A stretch of 64,000 nucleotides of DNA from Closterium sp. Naga37s-1 (taxonomy: Eukaryota; Streptophyta; Zygnematophyceae; Desmidiales; Closteriaceae), in NCBI GenBank assembly GCA_947471745.1, contig CANJKZ010000068.1, positions 586,501-650,500 on the forward strand, in the 5' to 3' direction. Positions 1 through 12,000 of the stretch are shown one piece after another. The translations under genes were made by a program, and so were the position numbers. The stretch's first letter is position 1. Each line of letters opens with the position of its first letter. Under the pieces are notes generated by a model. The model was given only the letters and a program-made list of their open reading frames with translations, was not told the origin of the DNA and made no database searches.

Positions 1-3000
1 GTGGTCAGGCGATTTTCGCCATCCACGTGCATCCAGATGGGACAAGATTCGCGACTGGCGGGGGTGACCACAAGGTGAGCGCGTGGGAGAATACGAGGGT
101 TACAGAGAGGTGGAAGGGGGTTACAGGGAAAGGAGGGGGGTGCAGAGAGTGGCCATTACCAGGAGGGGCTCAGGAAAAGGACAAGATTCGCCACTGGCGA
201 GGGTGACCACAAGGTGAGCGAGAGGGTATACGAGGGTTACAGAGAGGTGGAGGGAGGTACAGGGAGGGAGCGGGGATAGAGGAGGGTACATAGAGAGGAA
301 AAAAGGGGAATACAAGGAGGGGGAGGGGGGTACCTGATTTGAGAGAGGGGGGGTACAGGTAGGGAGGGAGCGGGGATAAAGGAGGGTACATGGAGAAAAA
401 AAAAAGGGGGGGGGGGGGGAAGGAGGGGGAAGGGGGGTAACTGATTTGAGAGAGGGGGGGTACAGGTAGGGCACAGGAACACGTGTTTGAAGAAGTGTTT
501 TGAGACGTCTCAAAACACTTCTTCAAACACGTACAGGTAGGGCACGGCACAGGAATGGAACAAGATTCGCCACTCTCCCGTACCGATACCCTCTTGCTTT
601 CTCATCCCTCTCCCCTTCCCTTCCCCCTCACAGGCCGTCATCTGGACTTTCCCTCCACTGCTCTCCCCTGAGGCTGAGTCCGATCCCTCGCTTGCCTTGG
701 TACCCCTATCCTCCCCCTCCCAATCCCTTTACAGGCCGTCATCTGGACTTTCCCTCCACTGCTCTCCCCTGAGGCTGAGTCCGATCCCTCGCTTGCCTTG
801 GTACCCCTATCCTCCCCCTCCCAATCCCTTTACAGGCCGTCATCTGGACTTTCCCTCCACTGCTCCCCCCTGAGGTTGAGTCCGATCCCTCGCTTGCCTT
901 GGTGCCCCTATCCTCCCCCTCCCCCTCCCTTCACAGGCCGTCATCTGGAGCCTCGCTCCTTTGCTCTCTCCTGAGGCCGAGTCCGATGCTGCACTGCCGT
1001 CTCGCCTCGCCACTCTGTGCGACCATTTTGGGGCGGTCAGCTCTGTCAGGTGGGTTAGGTGTGGGAAGGAGTGGGAAGGAGTGGGAAGGAGTGGGAAGGA
1101 GTGGGAAGGAGTGGGAAGGAGTGGGGAAGAGGGCAAAGGGGAGGAAATTAGTGAGGAAGAAAGACTCTGCCTTCCCGCCTCGCCACTCTCTGCGACCATT
1201 TCGGGGCGGTCAGCTCTGTCAGGTGGGCTGGGAGTGGGAAGGAGTGGGAAGGAGTGAAAAGGTGTGGTGTAGGCGAAGGGTTAGGAAGAAAGGTGCACGA
1301 GAGTGGGCTGTCCTCCCACCTCGCCACTCTGTGCGACCATTTCGGGGCGGTCAGCTCTGTCAGGTGGGCTGAGAGTGGGAGGGAGGGAGTGGGAGGGAGT
1401 GAAAAGGTGTAATGTAGGCGAAGGGTTAGGAAGAAAGGTAAATAGGAGTGTGCTGCCCTCCCGCCTCGCCACTCTGTGGGACCATTTCGGGGCGGTCAGC
1501 TCTGTCAGGTGGGCTGAGAGTGGGAGGGAGGGAGTGGGAGGGAGTGAAAAGGTGTAATGTAGGCGAAGGGTTAGGAAGAAAGGTAAATAGGAGTGTGCTG
1601 CCCTCCCGCCTCGCCACTCTGTGGGACCATTTCGGGGCGGTCAGCTCTGTCAGGTGGGCTGAGAGTGGGAGGGAGGGAGTGGGAGGGAGTGAAAAGGTGT
1701 AATGTAGGCGAAGGGTTAGGAAGAAAGGTAAATAGGAGTGTGCTGCCCTCCCGCCTCGCCACTCTCTGCGACCATTTCGGGGCGGTCAGCTCTGTCAGGT
1801 GGGCTGAGAGTGGGACGGAGGGAGTGGGAGGGAGTGAAAAGGTGTAATGTAGGCGAAGGGTTAGGAAGAAAGGTAAATAGGAGTGTGCTGCCCTCCCGCC
1901 TCGCCACTCTCTGCGACCATTTCGGGGCGGTCAGCTCTGTCAGGTGGGCGGGGAGTGCGAAGGGAGGGGAAGGGAGTTGGAGGGGGTTGGCGGGAGTAAG
2001 AGTGGAGAGGTAGGGTGGGCTATCGCCTTCCCGCCTCGCCACTCTCTGCGACCATTTCGGGGCGGTCAGTTCTGTCAGGTGAGCTGAGAGTGCGAAGGGA
2101 GGGGAAGGGCAGGAAGGTAGCCAGAATTTTCTGCACTTCCTTCCCGCCTCGCCACTCTGTGCGACCATTTTGGGGCTGTCAGCTCTGTCAGGTAGGTTAT
2201 GAGGTGGAATGTCAGGTGTTTCAACAGAGAATCAAGTGGGTTGTGAGGTGGGAGTGTCAGGTGATTTCAACAGAGACGCAAGTGGGTTAGTTAGGAGGAC
2301 TGACAGGTTGTTTCAACAGAGTCTCAGGTGGGTTAGGAGGAGAGGAGGGCAGGGATCGAATTCCGAGTGGGTGGGATAGGGGAAAGGGGAGGAAGGATGA
2401 AGGAGGGATACTAGGCTGCATTGCTTGCTTCCTGACTCCCCCCATCCAGTCTTTGCACAACGGGATGCGCTTAGTAGCAGCAGCGGCAGGGCTTTTGAGG
2501 CGCCTCAAGAGGCGCCTCAAAAGTGCATTGCTTGCTTCCTGACTTTCCCCGTCCAGTGGTTTAGCAACAGCACTTAACGGGCTTTGCTCAACGGGCTGCA
2601 CTTAACGGGCTTTGCTCAACGGGCTGCTATTAGCAACAGCAGCGGCAGGGCTTTTGAGGTGGTCCCGGAAATGAAACCGCATTGCTTGCTTCCTGACTTT
2701 CCCCGTCCAGTGGTTGCCCAACAGGCTGCGCTTAGCAACAGCACCGGCAGGGGAGGGGAGGGGGAGCGTGGTTTGCACCGGTATAATTCCCGCCTTCCTT
2801 GCTAGCTAGCTAGCTCCATATCTGCAACCTCCCTCCCACAGGTGGTCGCACAGTGGGCTGTATTTGCCAACAGCAGCGGACGACCAGACGGTGCATGTGC
2901 ACGGCAGGAGGAAGGGGCGGGGGAGCGTGGTGTTTGTGGGGATGGAGGGGATGGGATGGGAGCTCATCATATCTTCCCCTTGCCCCGTGTGTGAAAACCC

Positions 3001-6000
3001 CCTCTCAGGTGGTCCCATAATGGACTGCATCTGGCAACAGCAGCGGACGACCAGACAGTGCATGTGCACGGCAGGAGAGAGCGGTGGAGATGGGGAGGGG
3101 GGATGGGAATTGGGTTAGGAGAATGTGTTCAGTTCCGAAGTCTTTTGAGTCGACTCAAAAGTCACATGGGAATTGGGTTAGGAGAATGTGTTCTGTTCCG
3201 AAGTCACCTCACTCTCGCCTTGCTACATGTTGCTCCCCTCCCCTCTCAGGTGGTCGCATAACGGATTGCATCTGGCAAAAGCAGCGGATGATCAGACAGT
3301 GCATGTGTACGGCAGGAGGGAGGGGCGGGGAAGGGATGCAGGGAGGTTGTGTGTGGTGTTAGTGCTCCGACTCATATCCCTCTCGCCTTGCTTCCATTCT
3401 CCCTCACTCCAGGTGGTCTCACAACGGCTTGCATTTGGCAACCGCAGCAGATGACCAGACGGTGCATGTGTACGGCAGGAGGGAGGGGCGGGGGAGCGTG
3501 GTGTTTGGGGAGATGGACGCTCCTAATGTGGAGAATTGGACTCTCATGCACTCTTTGAGAGGGCACACGGGGGAAGTGGTGAGTCCCTTTGCTAGCCCTG
3601 CTGCTGCCCTATCATACATTTGTGAGAATGAAGAGGTGAACTGGGGACGGCAGGCGGGAGGGGTGGGGGAGCGTGATGTTCGGGGAGATGGATGCACTGA
3701 ATGTGGAGAACTGGACTCTCGTGCACTCGCTGCGAGGCCACACGGGGGAAGTGTTGAGTCCCTTTGCTAGCCCTGCTGCTGCCCTTGCAAGTGCCAGCCA
3801 TTTGTAAGGTACAAGGGAGAGCGTGGTGTTTGGGGAGATGGGCGCTCCTAAAGTGGAAAACTGGACGCTCATGCACTCCCTGAGGGGACACACGGGGGAA
3901 GTGGTGGGTTCCTTCCCTCTTCCTCACACTCTCTCTTCGTCACACTCGCACACGCACTCCTGAATGCTGTGCAAGTGCCGGTCGTCTTGCACACGCACTC
4001 CCTTTTAGGGTGTTTGGGGAGATGGGCGCTCCTAACGTGGACACTCACTCACTCGCTGCGAGGCCACACAGGGGAAGTGGTGAGGTGAGCCCCTTCCCTC
4101 TGTTTCTCGCACCCTCACACATGTAAGTGTGAGAGGCCATTTGCAAGTGAGCCCCTTACATGTGCTCTTGTGTGCAAGTGGCGATAGTCGTGCATCTCCC
4201 CTTTGAGGCGCCTCACAAGTGGCGATAGTCGTGCATCTCCCCTTTGAGGCGCCTCACAAGTGGCGATAGTCGTGCATCTCCCCTTTGAGGCGCCTCACAA
4301 GTGGCGATAGTCGTGCATCTCCCCTTTGAGGCGCCTCACAAGTGGCGATAGTCGTGCATCTCCCCTTTGAGGCGCCTCACAAGTGGCGATAGTCGTGCAT
4401 CTCCCCTTTGAGGCGCCTCACAAGTGGCGATAGTCGTGCATCTCCCCTTTGAGGCGCCTCACAAGTGGCGATAGTCGTGCATCTCCCCTCTCGGGTGTTT
4501 GGGGAGATGGACGCCCCTAACGTGGAGGACAACTGGACGCTCATGCACTCGCTGTGAGGCCACACGGGGGAAGTGGTGAGCCATGCCTCTCTTACACACT
4601 CTCTCTTCCTTGCACACTCACCACTCCCTTATGCTTGAGTGCAAGTGCTGGCCTTAACTCTTCCCGCTCTGTTGTTTGGGGAGATGGACGCCCCCAACGT
4701 GGAGAACTGGGCACTCATGCACTCGTTGCGAGGGCACACGGGGGAAGTGGTAATTTCTTTCTCTCCTCCACCCACACACTCAAGCACTCTCAAACCCTTA
4801 TGCTGAGTGCAACCGACGGCAACCTTGGCTTTCTCTCCTCTGGTGTTTGGGAGAACTGGAGTCTCATGCATTCTCTGGGAGGCCACAAAGGGGAAGTGGT
4901 GAGCCTTAGCTTTCTCCCTCTTACTCTCTCGCACGCACACACACACGGGGGAAATTGTGTGCTCTCCCTCTCTCTGACACACATTATCTCACACTCACGC
5001 TCAAATCGCTCCTACCGTATTCCCCCCTTTCGCCGCCATTTGGCTGTTGCCTAACAGAACCCCTCTCCATCTATCACATCCTCGACTTTTGAGTTGACTC
5101 AAAAGTAAGCTTTTGAGTCGACTAAAAAAATTCCCCCCTTCTCGCCCCCATTTGGCTGTTGCCTAACAGAAACTCTCTATCCATCCCATCCTCGACTCTT
5201 GAGTTGACTCATTATCCCTCTCTCTACTATCTCCCCCACCCTCCCTCTCTGGTAGGTTGATGTGGATTGGTCGCCTGACGACTCGCTAATCGCCACCTGT
5301 AGCCTCGGCAGCACAGTGCGCATCAGAGGTGACCTTTGAGTCGACTCAAAAGTCATTAGTTGAACAGCAGAAGAACCAGTCATTCGAGTAAACTGTCCCC
5401 CGACCCTCCAAATTCTCCCTTGTAGGTCGATGTGGATTGGTCGCCTGACGACTCACTAGTCGCCACCTGTAGCCTCAGCCTATTAGTTGAACAGCAGAGG
5501 CATCATGTTCCTCCGTCCCTCGAGTAAACTGTCCCCCGTCCCTCCCCTTGACAGCAGAACCATGTTCCTTCCCTCCCATTCCACCTCCCCCAGGTGGATG
5601 TGGACTGGTCGCCTGATGACTCATTAATCGCCACCTGTAGCCACCTTTCGCCACCTCACTCTACCGCACTAAACCTCTCTCCATGTCTCTTCCCTCGTCA
5701 TCTCTTCCTCCCCCAGGTCGATGTGGATTGGTCGCCTGATGACTCATTAGTCGCCACCTGTAGCCTAGACAGCACAGTGCGGATCTGGCAGCCAATGACG
5801 GGCCGCCAGGTGACGCTGCTGACGGGGCACAGCAGCTTTGGCAGCAGGGGCGCAATTTGAAGTCAATTAAAATCCAAAGAAACACCCGTGCTCTCTCTCC
5901 CTTGTAACCCCTCAACCGATCCCAACTCCAGGTTGATGTTGATTGGTCTCCGGATGACTCATTAATCGCCACCTGTAGCCTCGACAGCACGGTGCGGATC

Positions 6001-9000
6001 TGGCAGCCAATGACGGGGCGCCAGGCGGCGGTGCTGACGGGGCACAGCAGCTTCGTGAAGGGCGTCGCGTGGGACCCCATTGGCCGGTTCCTCGGCAGCC
6101 AATCAGACGACAAGAGCGTGATCGTGTGGCGGGTGAATGATTGGTCGGTGGCGAAGCGTGTGGAGGGACCCTACCCCAAGTCGGTGAGTCATGGGTGGGG
6201 TGGTTTGGGATTTATTCAGTACGCGTGGTCAACAAGTGAGGGACATTGTTTGGGCAACACCTTTCACTTCTCTGGTGATAAAAGTAGAGTTTCGAGACGT
6301 CTCAAAACTCTACTTTTATCACGTGACTCATCATGGTTGAGGTGGTTTGGGATTTATTCAGTACGCGTGAGGGGACATTGTTTGGGCAACACCTTTCACT
6401 TCCCTCTTGCTTACCACACCTCTCCCCTCCTCCCGTTCTCTTCTCCCCCCAAAATCCCCCTGACAGGTCGGAGCGACTTTCTTCCGCCGCCTCTCCTTCT
6501 CCCCATGCGGCTTCTACCTCACTACACTCCATGCATTTGCCTTCTTGGTCCACCCACGGAGTCACAGACACCTCCTTCCCCCTCACTCCCACCCTCCCTT
6601 GCTCCCCCCCACGTCAGGTCGGAGCGACTTTCTTTCGCCGCCTCTCCTTCTCCCCATGCGGATCCTACCTCACTACAGTCCACGCCTTTGCCGACCCAAA
6701 CCACACGGCGGCAATCCTAGACCGCACGCTCGGGTGGGCTAAGAATCTGGACTACGTCGGGCATACCGGACCTGTCACTGTGGCTCGGTACAGCCCCGTG
6801 CTTTACCGAACCTCACTGGGGGAGGGGAGGCCTGGGAGGGGTGGTTCGGAGGGTGACGGAGGGAGGCTAGAAGGTTCTAAAAGTGAAAAAGAGGAGGAGG
6901 AAAATTCAAAGGAGGAAATGAGGGAAAAAGAGAAGTTTGAGAAGGGGAAGGAAGAAACTGGGGAAGGGGCTACTGGCGCTGCTGCTGCTGCTGGTGTAGC
7001 TGATGCTCCTGCTGCTGGCGCTGTTGTTGCTGTTGCTGCAGCTACTGCTGGTGATATTGCTGCACCTGGTGCTGATGCTACTGCTACTGCTTCTGCTGCT
7101 CGCCCTCCTCCTGCTGCTGCTGCTCCTGCTGTTGGTGCGGCTACTGCGGCAGCTGCTGCTTCTGCTGATGATGATGATGATGGTGCTGCTGCTACTGCTG
7201 CTGATGGCGCTGCTGCTACTGCTGCTGATGGCGCTGCTGCTACTGCTGCTGCTACCCCTGCTACCCCTCCTACTGGTGGTTCTGCTGCTGTGAACGACAA
7301 TGACATTGGCAAACGCGGACTTGCAGCAGTGTCAGCTCTCTATCTTGTCAAAGAGAAGGCTTCTGAGCCGAATCAGAAGGAGTTGACTTTTGAGTCGACT
7401 CAAACGGACAATGATTGTGGCAAGCGAGGGCTTGCAGCAGTGTCAGCTCTCTATCTTGTCAAAGAGAAGGCATCTGAGCCGACTCAGAAGGAGAAGGCTC
7501 TTGAGGCGACTTTTGAGGCATCTCAAATCACAGATCAGGCGACTTTTGAGTCGACTCAGAAAGACAATGAATGCGGCAAACGGGGGCTTGCAGCAGTCTC
7601 AGCTCTCTATCTGGTCACAGAGAAAGGGAAGGGGGGGGGAGGAGAGGGTATGGGAGGAGGAGGAAAGGAAGGGAGTGGAGTATCGGGCTGGAAAGGCGAG
7701 GAGGGGAGGGAAGCTGGTGAAGGGACGAAGGGAGAGGAGGCGAGAGAGAGGGAGAGAGTGTGGGAGCAGGAGGTCAAGGAGAGGGAGCAGGAGAAGGAGA
7801 GAGTGAGGGTGGAGGAGGAGAGGAAGAGAGAGAGGGAGAGGGAGAGAGTGAGGGAGGAGGCGATGGGAATGATGAGGAGTGGGCCGTACGGGTGGATAGC
7901 ACTGGGCGGCATGGATCGGAAGGTTACGCTTTGGCCCACGTACCGCCCTTCACCACTCTTCACCGCGAAGAATCTCTTCAAACAGCCTGTTTTGGATATT
8001 GCATGGTATAATGTGGTGTGGGATGGTATGGTATAGTATGGCGTGGTAGATATGCTATGCAATGGTATGTTATGGTGTGGTGTGGTGTGGTGTGGTTTGT
8101 TGTGGTGTGGTGTGGTGTGGTATGGTATGGTATGGTATGGTATGGTATGGTATGGTATGGTATGGTATGGTATGGTATGGTATGGTATGGTATGCACATG
8201 CTCTGTTTGAGACCTTCGTTCTCATCACCTTTCTCTCGTTTCCCTCTCTCCCCGGTTCCCTCTCTCCCCGGTTCCCTCTCTCCCCGGTTCCCTCTCTCCC
8301 CGGTTCCCTCTCTCCCCGGTTCCCTCTCTCCCCGGTTCCCTCTCTCCCCGGTTCCCTCTCTCCCCGGTTCCCTCTCCCCATGAAGGTCCCCATGCGGCCT
8401 TCACATGCTCTGCTGCTGCTCCAGGCCTCCTGAAAACAATCACCCCTTCATGTTCACCACCCACCCCTCTCCACCCCTTTCTCTTCCCCCCATGTAGGTC
8501 CCCATGCGGCCTTCACATGCTCTGCTGCTCTGCAGACGGCACTGTAGCAGCCTTCCTCTTCGACCAATCAGAGCTCGGCATCCCTCTGACGCGCCGCGAG
8601 ATGGATGGCCGGATCGCCAGCCTGTACGGCCACCGCCACGTGGCGGCATCCCATTCGCTCGTGGAGGACCCGGAACTGCTGGCGCTCCAGCAACAGGTAG
8701 AGAGAGAAGAGGCCGCCGCCGCCGCTGCTGCTGCTGCTGCCGCCACGACTGCTGCAGCTGCTGCAGTGTTTGGGAATCCAAAAGTAAGAGGAGGTGGGTT
8801 AGCTGTTGGTGCTGTTGGTGCTGCTGCTGTGGAGATGAGTTCTGAAAGTGTGAGAAGACAGCAGGTGGTGGTGAGGAGGAAGGATGGACGGAAACGAATC
8901 ACTCCTGTCGCGATCACTTCTGTTGTGACTGAACCACCTGTGCTTCCAAATAATGCAGCCAACACTCCTGTAATAGCAGCAGCTCCTGCTGTAGCAGCAG

Positions 9001-12000
9001 CAGCAGCAGCAGTGACTGAAGTGGCAGCAGTAGCAACAGCAGCACCACCACCACCACCAACACCACCAGCGCCAGCAGCTGCACCAGGAACAGCAGCAGC
9101 ACCAGCACCAGCGACAGCAGCAGCTGTGGCAATGGTAACAGCAGCGACAGGGGTGGCAGCAGCACCAGCGAATGCAGCAGCAAAAACACCACCACCAGCA
9201 ACAGAATCGGTAGTACCAACAGCAGCAGCTGCTCCAGCAGCAGTAGCAGTAGTGTTAAAAGCAAAAGCAACAGCACCAGCACCAGCAACAGCAGCAGCAG
9301 CAGCACCCGTACCAGCCACAACAACAGCAGCAGTGGCTGTAGCAAGGAAGGATACTGGTCTACAGCAGCAGCAACAGATCGGTAACCAGCGAATCGGTAA
9401 CCAGCAGGTTGGTAACCAGCAGATTGGTAACCAGCAGATTGGTAACCAGCAGGTTGGTAACCAGCAGATTGGTAACCAGCAGATTGGTAACCAGCAGATT
9501 GGTAACCAGCAGGTTGGTAACCAGCAGATTGGTAACCAGCAGATTGGTAACCAGCAGATTGGTAACCAGCAGATTGGTAACCAGCAGATTGGTAACCAGC
9601 AGATTGGTAACCAGCAGATTGGTAACCAGCAGATTGGTAACCAGCAGATTGGTAACCAGCAAGAGAGAGAGACCAAGAGGCAAAAGCTGGGGCAGAGGCT
9701 TGGAGTGGAAGGAGCAGATGGGGGAGGGTTCAACGTGGGTTGGAGGCTGGGAGATGGGATAGGCTCGGAAAGAAATGGTTCGGATAGGCTTGGGTTGGGA
9801 GGAAGGGAGGAAGAAGCTTCCAGGTTGGCGAGAGAGGGACGGGCCTCAGGATTGGTGGTTAGAGTGGAAGTGAGGGGAGGGTATGGGGTAGGAGGGGATG
9901 GTTGGGGAAGAGGGGAGGGTGGTGGGGGAGGGGAGGGAGGAAGAGGGGGAGAGGGAGGGAGAGAGGGGGAAGGAGAAGAGAAGGTGGAGAGGGTGGTGTA
10001 TGGGAGTGTGATTGCTGATGCCATGGCCTTGCAAAGAGCAGCTGCTGCTGGTGGGGGTGGCGGTGCTGCTGCCGCTGGTGCTGGCGAGCGGCTGTGGAAT
10101 GGTGGGAGGAGGGTGGTTCTGGAAGCAAGAATGCAAGCAGACACAGGTGAGAGGGTGGTGGATAGGAGAAGGGAAGGGGGGGAGGGTGGTGGACAGGAGA
10201 AGGGAAGGGGGGGAGGGTGGTGGATAGGAGAAGGGAAGGTGGAGAGGGTGGTGGATAGGAGAAGGGAAGGGGGAGAGGGTAGTGTATGCGAGTGTGGTTG
10301 TTGATGCCATGGCCGTGTTGGTTTGACGTTTGAGAAATTTCAAGAGTCAAACCAGCAAGCAGACACAGGTGAGAGGATGGTGTATGCGAGTGTGGTTGCT
10401 CATGCCATGGCCTTACAGAGAGCTGCTGCTGCTACTGCTGGTGAGAGGGCGGCGTATGGGAGAAGGGAAGGTGGAGAGGGTGGCGTATGGGAGAAGGGAA
10501 GGTGGAGAGGGTGGCGTATGGGAGAAGGGAAGGTGGAGAGGGTGGCGTATGGGAGAAGGGAAGGTGGAGAGGGTGGCGTATGGGAGTGTGGAGCTGCTGC
10601 TGCTACCCATCTCTTCTCTTCCTTGCTTCACATCCCTCCCCCACACCAGATGCCTCTCCCTTTGACCTCCTCTGTTCGCTCAACAGCCATGTGCTGTGGC
10701 GGGACCGCCTCCCTTCCCCCGTCACTGCCATTGCCAACTGTTACCTACCCCACGGTGGGCCTTCTCCGCTCCTGCTCTCCCCACTGTCATCGCCAGCTGC
10801 CTCCCCATTTCCTCCCTTCTCTGTTCCCCTTCTCCGCCCCTGCTCTCCCCCACCAGGCACCTCCCCTTCTGACCTCCTTTGTTCCCTCAACGGCCATGTG
10901 CTGTGGCGGGACCGACTCCCTTCCCCCGTCACTGCCAACCCACTGTCTGCCATCTCTGTTCCCCTTCTCTCCCCCACCAGGTACCTCCCCCTCTGACCTG
11001 CTCTGTTCCCTCAACGGCCATGTGCTGTGGCGGACCGCCTCCCCTCCCTTTCCTCTTTCCCTCCCAACCTATCCCCCTTCCCCCTCCCCCGCCAGGCACC
11101 TCCCCCTCTGACCTGCTCTGTTCCCTCAACGGCCATGTGCTGTGGCGGGACCGCCTCCCTTCCCCCGTCACTGCCATTGCCGGCTGTCCAGTGCCCATCT
11201 CACCTTTCTTGCCTTTGCCCCTCCTTCCCTTCCCATCCCTCTCTTCCCCATCAAGGTGTGATGAGTTGGTTTTTGAGTCGACTCAAAAACCCCTCCGTCC
11301 CCTCCCATCCCTCTCTTCCCCATCCAGACACTACCCCTTCTGACCTGCTCTGTTCGCTCAACAGCCATGTGTTGCGGCAGAAACTTCCCCCTGTGACCTG
11401 CTCTGTTCGCTCAACGGTCACGTGCTGTGGCGGGACCGCCTGCCATCCCCCGTCACTGCTATTGCGGGTTGCCTCACCCTCTTTCTGCCCTTTCGTTCCC
11501 CCCTTTTGCTCACCAACCAGACGCCTTTCACTCTGACCTGCTCTGTTCGCTCAACGGCCATGTGCTGTGGCAGGACCGCCTCTCTTCTCCTTCCTCTTTC
11601 CCTCCCAACCTATCCCCCATCCCCCCCCCCAACCAGACGCCTCTCACTCTGACCTGCTCTGTTCCCTCAACGGTCACGTGCTGTGGCGGGACCGCCTGCC
11701 TTCCCCCGTCACTGCCATTGCGGGCTGTCCACTCATCCACTCCCTTTCTTTTCCCCTACTCTCTCTCCCACACACTAGGCACCTCGCCCGCTGACCTCCT
11801 CTGTTCGCTCAACGGTCATGTGCTGTGGCGGGACCGCCTGCCTTCCCCCGTCACTGCCATTGCCGGCTGTCCCCCTTCCGCTGCTGTCTCCTCCCATCCC
11901 TCTACCCTCCCATCTTCGCCCGGAGCCTCTCTCTGGGCTGTGGCCTGTGCTAATCACTCTCTGCTGGTGAGACTCCATACATGCTCTCTCGAATGGTCCT

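Noticed and set aside
4175-4502. CRISPR-like array
   Set aside because: The 41-bp units are identical end to end with no variable spacers, and lie in a eukaryotic intron.
7003-7293. Poly-Leu/Met frame on the plus strand
   Set aside because: It is the out-of-frame reading of the Ala-rich insert in HIRA exon 5.
8018-8199. Frames of repeated WYGMV or HTIPYHTIPY
   Set aside because: They are translations of the TGGTA intron microsatellite.
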